A stretch of 64,000 nt of DNA from Thalassotalea eurytherma (lineage in GTDB: Bacteria > Pseudomonadota > Gammaproteobacteria > Enterobacterales > Alteromonadaceae): NCBI RefSeq assembly GCF_030161415.1, contig NZ_BSSU01000005.1:186001-250000 (forward strand), read 5' to 3'. The notes beneath the pieces are model-generated. The model made no database searches. It had not been told where the DNA came from and was given only the letters and a program-made list of their open reading frames with translations. Position numbers and translations under genes: made by a program. Positions 36,335-45,043 of this stretch are shown here, one piece after another; positions within the stretch are counted from its first letter, which is position 1; every line of letters begins with the position of its first letter.

Positions 36335-38095
36335 TCAACCTTGATTAAGTAAAGCTTGTAGCTCTTGTTTTTCTTGAAGGTTAATCTCACCGATACGGGC
36401 TTTTTGCAGCAGTTGCTCAGTACGTTGTTCGATAAAACTATTGAACAACTTCTCAACCGTATCCAGGAAAAACTCTTCAGCATTTTCACTCATAACGCCA
36501 TGTTGCCAAATAGCAAGTTTCGCTAATTGTTGCTCTTCTGGCTTGCCTCGATAATATTCGATAAATTGTGCACTGGTCATTTGAGGGCGATCAAGTGCTA
36601 GGTGAATCATTTCATTTAACAATGGAATGCCGGGCATATTTATGTGGGCAAGCAAATGAGGGTGAGGCATTTTCCCCGCCAGTGCAGGTTGCTCAAGTAA
36701 TAACGCAATCGCTAATCTTGTTGGTGTTGCTTTTGTTGTTTTTTGTCGTGATATTTTCTGCGCATTAGATTGGTTTGCCGAAGATAATCGCTGTAACTGT
36801 TTTTCATGGCCAGCACCAAACTTATTCGCTAATTCGGTAATTATTGCTTCTTTGAGTGTGCTTTCTGGTAACTTGTCTAAGTAGGGTTGAAACATTTCAA
36901 CGAGCCCAGATTTACCTTCTAATGAAGTGATATCAACGCGAGATAATAGATGCTCAAATAAAAATTTTGATAACGGTGTGGCTTGAGCAAGCAGTTGTTC
37001 AAACGCATCTTTCCCTTTTTCGCGCACCATAGTGTCAGGGTCTTCACCATCAGGTAAAAAGATAAATTTCAAGGTGTAACCGTCACGTATCAGTGGTAGT
37101 GCATTTTCCATTGCGCGCCAAGCGGCATCACGTCCTGCTCTGTCACCGTCGTAACAACAAATAACTTCTTTTACGGTTCTGAACATGGTTTGTAGCTGTT
37201 CAAAGGTGGTTGCCGTGCCTAGTGATGCAACAGCATAATTAACACCATGTTGTGCCAAAGCTACAACATCCATATAACCTTCAACAACCACTAATTTTTC
37301 TAGGTTCTTATTTGCTGTTTTTGCTTCATGCAGGCCATATAACTCTTGGCCTTTGTGATATATTCGTGTTTCTGGCGAGTTTAAATATTTAGGTGTACCG
37401 TCACCAAGTACTCGCCCACCAAACCCAATATGTCGTCCACGTTTATCGCGAATAGGGAACATAATTCGACCACGGAATCTATCATACGGTCGTTGTTTAT
37501 CGCCTTGAATCGCCATGCCTAAGTCAACAAGTTGTGCACTGGCGGCTTTCGATTGACCGAATGCTTTCATCATGCCATCCCATTGATCTGAGATATAACC
37601 AATACCAAATTGTTTAACAATTTCACCCGTTAGCCCACGACCTTTTAAATAGTCAATTGCACTGTCTTTATCTTCAGCAACCTTTAATTGTTGCTGATAA
37701 AAGCGACTAATTTGTTCCATGAGTTCATAGTCGTCTTTTCGTTGTTGTGCAGCTTCAATATCTTTTCGTTGCTGGGCAGGTGATTTAGTCGATTCTTCTC
37801 TTGGTACATCAAGAGAATGGAATGAGGCTAATTCTTCGATTGCATCAACAAACTCAAGGCGATCAAATTCCATGATAAATGAAATAGCGTTGCCGTGTGC
37901 GCCACAACCAAAACAATGATAAAACTGTTTATCTTGGCTTACGGTAAATGAAGGGCTTTTTTCTGTATGGAATGGGCAGCAAGCTTGATAGTTTTTGCCT
38001 GCTTTTTTTAGCGGAACTCTGCCATCAACGAGCTCGACGATATCGGTTCTTGCTAATAGGTCGTCTATAAATTGTCGAGGGATCAAGCCAGCCAT
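36335..38095 (-). CDS. dnaG: DNA primase
   Basis: A 586-aa primase that makes RNA primers for replication with DnaB. The N-terminal CHC2 zinc domain shows CPFHTEKSPSF and HCFGCGAHG. The catalytic Toprim domain has VVEGYMDVVALAQHGV and CYDGDRAGRDAAWRA. The C-terminal part (about 440-586) is the DnaB-interacting helicase-binding domain. The length is normal. It is followed by rpoD on the same strand after 253 bp and preceded by the terminator of rpsU-yqeY, so it has its own promoter. Confidence 0.97.
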   Translation of the reverse strand: MAGLIPRQFIDDLLARTDIVELVDGRVPLKKAGKNYQACCPFHTEKSPSFTVSQDKQFYHCFGCGAHGNAISFIMEFDRLEFVDAIEELASFHSLDVPREESTKSPAQQRKDIEAAQQRKDDYELMEQISRFYQQQLKVAEDKDSAIDYLKGRGLTGEIVKQFGIGYISDQWDGMMKAFGQSKAASAQLVDLGMAIQGDKQRPYDRFRGRIMFPIRDKRGRHIGFGGRVLGDGTPKYLNSPETRIYHKGQELYGLHEAKTANKNLEKLVVVEGYMDVVALAQHGVNYAVASLGTATTFEQLQTMFRTVKEVICCYDGDRAGRDAAWRAMENALPLIRDGYTLKFIFLPDGEDPDTMVREKGKDAFEQLLAQATPLSKFLFEHLLSRVDITSLEGKSGLVEMFQPYLDKLPESTLKEAIITELANKFGAGHEKQLQRLSSANQSNAQKISRQKTTKATPTRLAIALLLEQPALAGKMPHPHLLAHINMPGIPLLNEMIHLALDRPQMTSAQFIEYYRGKPEEQQLAKLAIWQHGVMSENAEEFFLDTVEKLFNSFIEQRTEQLLQKARIGEINLQEKQELQALLNQG

Positions 38096-38199
38096 AAAGA
38101 AAAATCTTTACCTTGAAGTTTAGAATGATAATTTGCTTATTCTACACATTTAGCGTGAACAATGTAGTAACAAGCATAAAGAATTTGAATTAATCTTTA

Positions 38200-38242
38200 G
38201 AAAAAATAAAGCCGTATTAACTTAGAGCTAATACGGCTTTAT
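38200..38242 (-). terminator. Terminator after rpsU-yqeY
   Basis: A 14-bp perfect stem at 38206-38219 and 38229-38242 with a 9-base loop is followed on the minus strand by a run of six T. It lies between yqeY and dnaG and should stop most rpsU-yqeY transcripts. Confidence 0.88.
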
Positions 38243-38259
38243 CAATATGTTATTTCTGC

Positions 38260-38706
38260 TTATTTATTCAGAGCAGCTCTTACTTTTCCACTTACTGCGC
38301 CTAAATCAGCTTTACCTTGCATGGCTGGTTTAAGTAAACCCATTACTTTACCCATATCTGCCATTGAGGTTGCACCTGATTGTGCGATTGCGTCATTAAT
38401 CAATTGATCAATTTCTGCGTCAGTTAATGGTTGTGGTAAGAAATCTTCAAGTGCTGAAACTTCTGCAGCTTCTTTCGCTGCAAGTTCATCACGACCACCG
38501 TCTTTGAACATTTTGATTGATTCTTTACGCTGCTTAACCATTTTGGTTAATACCGCAATAATACCATCATCATTCAATTCGGTTTTGTTGTCGATTTCTG
38601 CCTGCTTTATAGCAGAGATCGCCATGCGAATTACACCAAGACGATCTTTGTCTTTAGCGCGCATAGCGACTTTCATTTCGTCTTTGAGGTTATCTAGCAG
38701 AGACAT
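38260..38706 (-). CDS. yqeY: GatB/YqeY domain protein
   Basis: A 148-aa helical protein (MSLLDNLKDEMKVAMRAKDKDRLGVIRMAISAIKQAEID at its N-terminus) of the YqeY family, related to the tail domain of the GatB amidotransferase subunit. QMADMG-type and VMGLLKPAMQGKADLGAVSGKVRAAL sequences complete the domain. A tRNA-binding role is assumed but not proven. ATG 38706 is chosen over TTG 38712. It lies between rpsU and dnaG, a very common place, 32 bp after rpsU. Confidence 0.92.
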   Translation of the reverse strand: MSLLDNLKDEMKVAMRAKDKDRLGVIRMAISAIKQAEIDNKTELNDDGIIAVLTKMVKQRKESIKMFKDGGRDELAAKEAAEVSALEDFLPQPLTDAEIDQLINDAIAQSGATSMADMGKVMGLLKPAMQGKADLGAVSGKVRAALNK

Positions 38707-38738
38707 CTGCAATTCTCAACAATATATAACTAAGGTTA

Positions 38739-38954
38739 TTAGTACATACGAACGCGACGTGCGTTTTCTCTAGAAACTTTCTTAGCGTGACGCTTAACTG
38801 CAGCAGCTTTTTTACGCTTGCGTTCCCAAGTTGGCTTTTCATATGATTCGCGACGGCGTACTTCTGAAAGAATACCTGCTTTTTCACATGAACGTTTGAA
38901 ACGACGTAATGCTACGTCAAATGGTTCGTTTTCTCTTACTTTAATTACTGGCAT
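38739..38954 (-). CDS. rpsU: 30S ribosomal protein S21
   Basis: A 71-aa basic protein beginning [27 protein letters not shown] and ending ENARRVRMY, diagnostic of bS21. It binds late to the 30S subunit and helps mRNA recruitment. GAAGG precedes ATG 38954; an upstream in-frame extension to 39050 is not part of the gene. It heads the rpsU-yqeY unit and is divergent from tsaD. Confidence 0.98.
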   Translation of the reverse strand: MPVIKVRENEPFDVALRRFKRSCEKAGILSEVRRRESYEKPTWERKRKKAAAVKRHAKKVSRENARRVRMY

Positions 38955-39190
38955 GTTGCCTTCTACCTTAGAAATATATCTATATAATACGGCGCATATC
39001 TTCGGTTCTTGTACCTGATATCCACCCGCTCTATCAAAAATGGGTGGCACATTCTATTCCGATATCTGTGACGTGTAAAGTTAATTCATCTTTAATCTGG
39101 TTAATTTCTATGAACAGGGGTAAAATCCCGCTCTAATTGAGCACGTATGATCGTGTTCGCGCTGTTTAAATTGTAAAAAGGTGCTAATTA
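38955..39190. promoter_or_regulatory. Divergent promoter region rpsU/tsaD
   Basis: This 236-bp space holds the promoters of rpsU (minus) and tsaD (plus). A 6-bp inverted repeat CCACCC (39022-39027) and GGGTGG (39042-39047) lies in it. The AT-rich TATTAT-type stretch near 38975-38985 may be the rpsU -10 region. No coding frame of interest was found. Confidence 0.55.
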
Positions 39191-40204
39191 ATGCGAATTT
39201 TGGGTATAGAAACTTCATGTGATGAAACGGGTATTGCTATCTATGATGAAGATAACGGTATCCTTGCGCATCGTTTATATAGTCAAATCGCCGTTCATGC
39301 TGATTATGGTGGCGTAGTACCTGAGCTTGCATCGCGAGATCATGTTCGTAAAACCATCCCACTTATTAAAGAAGTGTTATCTGAAGCTGGTATGACGCCA
39401 AAGGATCTTGATGGTGTTGCATATACGGCAGGCCCAGGGCTTGTCGGGGCATTATTAGTTGGTTGTTCTATCGGGCGAAGCTTAGCTTATGGTTGGGATT
39501 TACCTGCGGTACCTGTGCATCACATGGAAGGGCATTTATTAGCGCCTATGCTAGAAGATGACGTACCTGACTTTCCTTTTGTTGCGCTTTTAGTGTCGGG
39601 TGGACATACCATGTTAGTGCGCGTTGATGGTATCGGACAGTATGAACTATTAGGAGAGTCTGTTGATGACGCTGCCGGTGAAGCGTTTGATAAAACAGCT
39701 AAGCTACTAGGATTAGATTATCCAGGTGGTCCAGTTCTAGCTAAAATGGCTGAGAATGGCACGAAAGGTCGATTTAAGTTTCCTCGGCCAATGACAGATA
39801 GACCAGGATTAAATTTTAGCTTTTCAGGGCTTAAAACGTTTGCCGCCAATACGATTGCCAAAGAAGAACAAACTGAGCAAACAAAAGCAGATATTGCTTA
39901 TGCTTTCCAAGAGGCGGTTGTTGATACACTTGCAATCAAATGTAAGCGCGCCCTTAATCAATGTGAGCTTAATCGTTTGGTCATTGCCGGTGGTGTAAGT
40001 GCTAACACATCGTTAAGAGAAAAGTTGGATTCATTGACGGCTAAGTTAGGTGGCAAAGTTTTCTACCCTAGGCCAGAGTTTTGTACCGACAACGGCGCAA
40101 TGATCGCTTACGCAGGTATGCAACGACTAAAGGCAGGTGTATTTGCTGACCTTACGTTTAAAGCAACACCTCGATGGCCGCTAGATACATTGCCACCAGT
40201 GTAA
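39191..40204 (+). CDS. tsaD: tRNA threonylcarbamoyladenosine synthase subunit TsaD
   Basis: A 337-aa ASKHA-fold protein that transfers the threonylcarbamoyl group to A37 of ANN-decoding tRNAs, with TsaB and TsaE. It starts [19 protein letters not shown]; the metal-binding [10 protein letters not shown] histidines, LVSGGHTML and [14 protein letters not shown] are present. Its divergence from rpsU is a highly conserved arrangement. Confidence 0.97.
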   Translation: MRILGIETSCDETGIAIYDEDNGILAHRLYSQIAVHADYGGVVPELASRDHVRKTIPLIKEVLSEAGMTPKDLDGVAYTAGPGLVGALLVGCSIGRSLAYGWDLPAVPVHHMEGHLLAPMLEDDVPDFPFVALLVSGGHTMLVRVDGIGQYELLGESVDDAAGEAFDKTAKLLGLDYPGGPVLAKMAENGTKGRFKFPRPMTDRPGLNFSFSGLKTFAANTIAKEEQTEQTKADIAYAFQEAVVDTLAIKCKRALNQCELNRLVIAGGVSANTSLREKLDSLTAKLGGKVFYPRPEFCTDNGAMIAYAGMQRLKAGVFADLTFKATPRWPLDTLPPV

Positions 40205-40216
40205 AGATTTAAGTAT

Positions 40217-40256
40217 AAAAAAGGGGAGCGTAAATTATTTACGCTGCCCTTTTTTA
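40217..40256. terminator. Bidirectional terminator tsaD/plsY
   Basis: A long stem: A6-GGG-G-AGCGTAAA (40217-40234) pairs with TTTACGCT-G-CCC-T6 (40238-40255), with one G-G mismatch and loop TTA. T tracts occur on both strands between two convergent genes. Confidence 0.9.
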
Positions 40257-40267
40257 TTTTAGAATGG

Positions 40268-40882
40268 TTATTCTGCGCCTAAGTCATCATCGTGTTGAGA
40301 TTTTTCAACTTTAGGTTCGGTGCCTTTTAGTAGTCGAGAAATATTATCTTTATGCCTAAATATGATCAGTATTGAAATCATAAGCACAGGGTAAACATAA
40401 ATAGGTTTTAACAAATAAGTATATAGTGGAGCTAATGCAACGGTAACAATAGCAGCAAGGCTTGAGTATCTTGTTTGTTTCATCACGACAAACCACGTCA
40501 ATATCAATAAGCCTGCTAAGTCATAGCCAATCGGAAGTAATACGCCAAATGCAGTAGCAACAGCTTTACCACCTTTGAAATCAAAAAATACTGGGTACAT
40601 ATGCCCCAAACAAGCGGAAACGGCTATTACACCTAGATACACAGGTTCTAGCCCTAAAAAGTAACCACTCCAAACTGGCAATGTTCCTTTTAGTACGTCA
40701 AAAAACAGAACCATCGCAGCTGTTGGCTTATTGCTTAAGCGTAAAACATTTGTCGCGCCTGGGTTTTCTGAGCCTGCTTCACGAGGATCTGGTAAATTGA
40801 GCATCTGACAAATGAGGACAGCACTTGATATAGAAGCAAACAGATAGGCAAGGATAGACATAATGACAGTAATCAATAACAT
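40268..40882 (-). CDS. plsY: Glycerol-3-phosphate acyltransferase PlsY
   Basis: A 204-aa inner membrane enzyme that acylates glycerol 3-phosphate from acyl-phosphate, the first step of phospholipid synthesis. Five or so hydrophobic segments are visible. Motif 1 is [17 protein letters not shown], motif 2 [13 protein letters not shown] and motif 3 [18 protein letters not shown] 40882 is chosen because GGGGGA is 8 bp upstream; TTG 40888 would be too near. The C-terminus carries a short charged tail ([11 protein letters not shown]). Confidence 0.95.
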   Translation of the reverse strand: MLLITVIMSILAYLFASISSAVLICQMLNLPDPREAGSENPGATNVLRLSNKPTAAMVLFFDVLKGTLPVWSGYFLGLEPVYLGVIAVSACLGHMYPVFFDFKGGKAVATAFGVLLPIGYDLAGLLILTWFVVMKQTRYSSLAAIVTVALAPLYTYLLKPIYVYPVLMISILIIFRHKDNISRLLKGTEPKVEKSQHDDDLGAE

Positions 40883-41065
40883 CAACAATATCCCCCTTAA
40901 TTTAGTAAAATTAGCTTATTTGCTGCTCACTTATGCATTGTATCCTTACCCGTACTAGTTTTTCTAGAGCTTGATGGGTAAACTGATGCAAATTTTTCGT
41001 TATAACAAATTATCTAGCATACAGATAAGTTTACACGACACTAAAGCAATACATTGAGAAGAGTA

Positions 41066-41425
41066 ATGGATAAAGTTTTTATTTCCGGTTTATCAATTCA
41101 AACAACGATTGGTTTTTATCAATGGGAAAAAGAAATTAAGCAAACGTTAGTGTTTGATCTAGAGCTTGGTTGGGACATAAAGCCTGCAGCATTAAATGAT
41201 GAATTGGATAAAACGCTAGATTATGCCGCTATCTCAGTCGACATTGAACGTTTTGCCAACGCTAACCCTGTTGATTTGCTTGAAACACTCGCGGAAAGAT
41301 TAGCGACGCATCTTATGGATACGTATCATATTACATGGCTTAAGATTAAACTGCATAAACCTAATGCCGTGCATAATGCAACCAGTGTAGGTGTTGAAAT
41401 AGAGCGAAGTAAGGCTGTTTGTTAA
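41066..41425 (+). CDS. folB: Dihydroneopterin aldolase
   Basis: A 119-aa T-fold enzyme of folate synthesis that converts dihydroneopterin to 6-hydroxymethyl-dihydropterin. VFISGLSIQTTIGFYQWEKEIKQTLVFDLELG and TLDYAAISVDIE are typical, as is the C-terminal KLHKPNAVHNATSVGVEIER. ATG 41066 is used, because the family start MDKVFI begins there and GAGAAGAG precedes it. folK starts 2 bp after the stop. Confidence 0.94.
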   Translation: MDKVFISGLSIQTTIGFYQWEKEIKQTLVFDLELGWDIKPAALNDELDKTLDYAAISVDIERFANANPVDLLETLAERLATHLMDTYHITWLKIKLHKPNAVHNATSVGVEIERSKAVC

Positions 41426-41427
41426 AT

Positions 41428-41919
41428 ATGGCGAAAATCTATATTTCTATTGGCTCTAATATTGAAAAAGAAATCAATATTATTAAAGGGTTAGATGCTC
41501 TCTATCATGAGTTTGGTGAGCTATCATTGTCGCCTTTATTTGAAAGTGAGTCGATTGGCTTTGCTGGTCCTGTCTTTTTCAATATGGTGGTTGGCGCATA
41601 TACTGAGTTGCCGCTTGAGTCGTTAGCAAAAACACTAAGACAAATAGAGTATGATCACGGCAGAGATTTTAATGCGGTGAAAAATAGCCCTAGAACACTC
41701 GATCTCGATTTGTTGCTATATGATGATGTCATTACAGATACGCCGGTTCAAATTCCGCGTGACGAAATAACAAAAAATGCGTTTGTTTTGTGGCCGCTGG
41801 CAGAGTTAATTCCTGACGCAGTGCATCCGCAATTAAGCAACAGCTATAGCCATTTGTGGCAAGTTTTTGATAAAACAACACAACAACTAAGGAAAGTGCC
41901 ACTGAACTGGCAAGCATAA
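41428..41919 (+). CDS. folK: HPPK (2-amino-4-hydroxy-6-hydroxymethyldihydropteridine diphosphokinase)
   Basis: A 163-aa pyrophosphokinase, the step after FolB in folate synthesis. IYISIGSNIEKEINIIKGLDAL at the start and SPRTLDLDLLLYDD (the HPPK signature with Asp ligands for Mg-ATP) are clear, then IPRDEITKNAFVLWPLAELIPD. ATG 41428 gives the usual N-terminus and lies just after the folB stop; TTG 41419 would overlap it. uppP follows after 1 bp. Confidence 0.92.
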   Translation: MAKIYISIGSNIEKEINIIKGLDALYHEFGELSLSPLFESESIGFAGPVFFNMVVGAYTELPLESLAKTLRQIEYDHGRDFNAVKNSPRTLDLDLLLYDDVITDTPVQIPRDEITKNAFVLWPLAELIPDAVHPQLSNSYSHLWQVFDKTTQQLRKVPLNWQA

Positions 41920-41920
41920 T

Positions 41921-42748
41921 ATGAGTCTTATTGAAGTTTTTTTACTCGCCCTAATTCAAGGTTTAACTGAATTTCTGCCTATTTCTAGCTCTGCTCATTT
42001 AATCTTACCTTCACAATTATTAGGTTGGATTGATCAAGGAATGGGGTTTGATGTAGCAGTACATGTTGGTTCTTTATTGGCAGTTTGTCTCTATTTTCGA
42101 AAAGAAATTGGCGACATGGTTGTTGCTTGGTACGCAACACTTACGCCGAATAAAGAAGATGATGCCGCGCTAACAGCAGAAGAAAAGTTAAATGGCCGTT
42201 TAGCATGGTGGATTGTATTCGCGACAATTCCAGCAGGAGCATTTGGCTTTTTTGGCGCAGATTTTATTGAAGAAAATTTACGTTCGGCGCTTGTGATTGC
42301 TATCACCACGATAGCTTTTGGTTTATTGCTTGGTTTTGCCGATATAAAAGCAAAACAGAATGTTTCTTTAGAACAGTTTACCTTTAAAAAAGCAATGATT
42401 ATTGGTTTTGCACAAGCAATAGCAATTATTCCTGGCACGTCTCGTTCTGGTATCACCATGACTGCAGGTTTAATGCTTGGTTTAAGTCGTGAAAACGCTG
42501 CTCGGTTCTCATTTTTAATGTCTATTCCTGCCATTGCTATGGCTGGCGGCTATTTGACGCTTAAACTGGTAATGGGCAACGAGGTTGTCGACTGGACTGC
42601 CATGGGAATTGGTGCGCTTTTATCATTTGTTAGTGCATATGCTTGTATTCATTACTTTTTAATATTGGTTAATAAAATCGGCATGATGCCATTTGTTATC
42701 TACCGTCTTGTATTAGGCGGTGTCTTGCTATGGTTCGTTACTCAATAA
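41921..42748 (+). CDS. uppP: Undecaprenyl-diphosphatase
   Basis: A 275-aa multi-pass inner membrane phosphatase (BacA) that recycles the C55 lipid carrier for peptidoglycan. The two active-site blocks are present: LIQGLTEFLPISSSAHLIL (with the E/S-rich motif) and IIPGTSRSGITMTAGLMLGL (with Arg and Ser). It starts one base after folK ends, so folB-folK-uppP is one operon. Confidence 0.96.
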   Translation: MSLIEVFLLALIQGLTEFLPISSSAHLILPSQLLGWIDQGMGFDVAVHVGSLLAVCLYFRKEIGDMVVAWYATLTPNKEDDAALTAEEKLNGRLAWWIVFATIPAGAFGFFGADFIEENLRSALVIAITTIAFGLLLGFADIKAKQNVSLEQFTFKKAMIIGFAQAIAIIPGTSRSGITMTAGLMLGLSRENAARFSFLMSIPAIAMAGGYLTLKLVMGNEVVDWTAMGIGALLSFVSAYACIHYFLILVNKIGMMPFVIYRLVLGGVLLWFVTQ

Positions 42749-42769
42749 CTGTAAAAATTTCATAACACT

Positions 42770-42795
42770 AAAAGCGCACCCAATGGTGCGTTTTT
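42770..42795 (+). terminator. Terminator of folB-folK-uppP
   Basis: GCGCACC (42774-42780) pairs with GGTGCGT (42785-42791), extended by A and T residues, with loop CAAT and a T run. It lies 22 bp after uppP. Confidence 0.87.
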
Positions 42796-42876
42796 GCCAT
42801 CTAAACCCTGAATAAGTTGAGTTAGCATGAGATACTTCCTCAATATAATTTATACAACAGACAAAGAGTACAACAG

Positions 42877-44034
42877 ATGGATTTTTCATTAACAGAAGAG
42901 CAATTGATGATCCAAGATATGGCTAAGAAGTTTGCTCAAACAGAATTAGCACCTATCGCAGCATCGTTAGACGAAGGTAAAAATCATGATCAGTTTCTCG
43001 CTAATTTAAACCAATTAGCTGAACTTGGCTTTATGGGGATGAATGTTAAAGGCGAATATGGCGGTGTTGAAGCAGGCACCGTTGCATTTAGTTTAGTTCT
43101 AACAGAATTAGCAAAAGTGTGCGCATCAACTGCCGTCACAACCTCTGTAACTAATATGGTTGCTGAAGTTATTCAAGCCGTAGGTACGCAAGAACAAAAG
43201 CAAACCCATCTAACTAAAATCTGTACCGGTGAATATAAGGCTGGTGGTTTTTGTTTGACGGAACCAAGTGCAGGCTCAGATCCGGCAGGGATGAAAACAA
43301 CGGCAACACGAGACGGTGATGACTTCGTGCTAAACGGTAGTAAAATCTACATCACCTCAGGTACCTTTGCGGGTGTGTTTGTCGTTTGGGCGGTAACAGA
43401 CACACAAGCACCTAAAGGCAAAGGCATTTCTTGTTTTCTAGTTGAAGCTAACACGCCGGGTTTAACCATTGGTAAACTGGAAGATAAAATGGGACAAAAA
43501 GCGTCTCATACCACCGAAGTACACTTCGAAAACTGTCGCATTCCAGCAACGAATATGATGGGCGAAGAAAATAAAGGTTTTGCAATTGCTGTTGGTGAAT
43601 TAGCCGGTGGTCGAATTGGTGTTGGTTCATTGGCGCTAGGTATTGGTGTGGCCGCGATGGATTACGCCCGAGAATTCATCACTGAGCGCGAGCAATTCGG
43701 TAAACCTTTGGCTAATTTTCAGGGGTTGCAGTGGATGCTAGCTGACCGGTATACCGAGTTAGAAGCTGCGCGCTTATTATTAATGCAAGCTGCTTGCGAC
43801 AAAGATGCGGGTAGAAACTTTAGTAAAGCAGCATCTATGGCTAAACTATTCGCAACAGAAAAAGCGAATAGTGCTTGTTATGATGCATTACAAATGCTTG
43901 GTGGTGCTGGGTATATCAAAGAGTATCCATTAGAGCGTATGGCACGTGACGTTCGCATTACTTCTATTTATGAAGGCACGAGTGAAGTTCAGCGCATTAT
44001 TATTTCTCGAGAATTATTAAAAGAAGTTGGTTAA
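42877..44034 (+). CDS. Acyl-CoA dehydrogenase (standard short form)
   Basis: A 385-aa acyl-CoA dehydrogenase of the butyryl/short-branched-chain type. FCLTEPSAGSDPAGMKTTA, IYITSGTFAGVFVVWA, GAGYIKEYPLERMARDVRITSIYEGTSEVQ are typical, with catalytic E366 in the YEGTSEVQ motif. It has its own terminator-bounded unit between uppP and ybbN. It belongs to a different branch from the two enzymes of the catabolic cluster. The chain-length preference cannot be read from sequence. Confidence 0.93.
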   Translation: MDFSLTEEQLMIQDMAKKFAQTELAPIAASLDEGKNHDQFLANLNQLAELGFMGMNVKGEYGGVEAGTVAFSLVLTELAKVCASTAVTTSVTNMVAEVIQAVGTQEQKQTHLTKICTGEYKAGGFCLTEPSAGSDPAGMKTTATRDGDDFVLNGSKIYITSGTFAGVFVVWAVTDTQAPKGKGISCFLVEANTPGLTIGKLEDKMGQKASHTTEVHFENCRIPATNMMGEENKGFAIAVGELAGGRIGVGSLALGIGVAAMDYAREFITEREQFGKPLANFQGLQWMLADRYTELEAARLLLMQAACDKDAGRNFSKAASMAKLFATEKANSACYDALQMLGGAGYIKEYPLERMARDVRITSIYEGTSEVQRIIISRELLKEVG

Positions 44035-44127
44035 TAGGTATTTTCCATGAATTATTTGGGGTAAAGCGCTTGTTTAAAATAGCTTTGTCCCCAAATATTA
44101 AGGAAACGAACTACTGATGAGTGCGCA

Positions 44128-44976
44128 ATGATCAAACCTGCCTTACCAATAACAATCGAAAACTTTCAACAAGTCATTCTCGAAGAATCAAAAGCCAAAC
44201 TTGTATTAGTCGCTTTTTGGGCTGACCAAGTGCCTGAAAGTGTGGCATTAAAAAGTACCTTAGAAACAGCTACTGCTGCCCATACTGAACATGTTTTAAT
44301 GACTTCTATCGATTGTCAGATTGAACAGCAAATCGCTGCGCAATTTGGTATTCAAGGCTTACCAACAGCTGTGTTTATTAAAGATGGCCAACCGATTGAT
44401 GGCATTGCTGGCCCTCAACCAGACGAAGCAGTTCAAGCCTTTTTAGACAAGCACTTACCTAAGCCAGAAGATGCGTTGTTAAAACAAGCACAAGAAGCTT
44501 TGGCAGCTCAAGATGCTAATCTAGCGTTTACGCTTGCTAAACAAGCATACGAGCTAGATGCTCAACGTATTGATATTAAGTTTAGTTTGATAGAAGCCTG
44601 TATTTTGGTGGGTAAGCTTGAAGATGCGAAAGCCTTACTTGAGACCATTACGATGGTTGATCAAGATACAACCTATCAGGCGCTCGTCTCTAAGTTTGAG
44701 TTAGCGTTAGAAGCTTCAGATTCCCCTGAGTTAAAAGCGCTAGAAGAAGCTTTAGCATCGTCGCCCGATGATATTGATGTATTGCACCAGCTGGCTGCAC
44801 AATACAGTCAAGCCAATAGACACGAAGATGCATTAACATTGCTTTTTAGACGTGTTCAAAGTGTACGTGATGACGCTGAATCTAAGAAAAAGTTGCTTGA
44901 TGTAATGAACGCATTACCCGATGGTGATCCGTTGGTGACGAAGTTTCGTCGTAAGCTTTATACATTGATGTATTAA
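44128..44976 (+). CDS. cnoX: Thioredoxin-fold/TPR co-chaperone YbbN (CnoX)
   Basis: A 282-aa protein with an N-terminal thioredoxin domain (about 8-115) and a C-terminal TPR-like region (115-282). The place of the active site, CxxC in thioredoxin and SQHC in E. coli CnoX, reads VPES here, so residue 38 is Ser. The second cysteine in the E. coli protein, Cys63, is kept (IDCQIEQQIAAQFG). It has ASQ-type holdase and GroEL-partner features by homology. It is expected to protect proteins in oxidative (hypochlorous) stress and to pass them to GroEL. ATG 44128 is used; the ATG at 44117 is out of frame. Confidence 0.88.
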   Translation: MIKPALPITIENFQQVILEESKAKLVLVAFWADQVPESVALKSTLETATAAHTEHVLMTSIDCQIEQQIAAQFGIQGLPTAVFIKDGQPIDGIAGPQPDEAVQAFLDKHLPKPEDALLKQAQEALAAQDANLAFTLAKQAYELDAQRIDIKFSLIEACILVGKLEDAKALLETITMVDQDTTYQALVSKFELALEASDSPELKALEEALASSPDDIDVLHQLAAQYSQANRHEDALTLLFRRVQSVRDDAESKKKLLDVMNALPDGDPLVTKFRRKLYTLMY

Positions 44977-44990
44977 TTTTTACCATATAT

Positions 44991-45025
44991 AAAAAAGGCA
45001 GCGTAAAATTTACGCTGCCTTTTTC
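44991..45025. terminator. Bidirectional terminator ybbN / M49-like peptidase
   Basis: AAAAAAGGCAGCGTA at 44991-45005 pairs with TACGCTGCCTTTTT at 45011-45024 around a short AT loop, giving T runs on both strands between convergent genes. Its core resembles the terminator at 40217-40256. Confidence 0.9.
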
Positions 45026-45043
45026 GTTATGGGCGTTAATAAG

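Noticed and set aside
39022-39047. CCACCC/GGGTGG inverted repeat as a terminator
   Set aside because: It has no T-tract and lies in a divergent promoter region, where a terminator is not expected; it is listed only as a possible regulatory repeat.
42091-42534. 147-codon frame antisense to uppP
   Set aside because: It lies wholly inside a well-supported essential gene and resembles no protein family.
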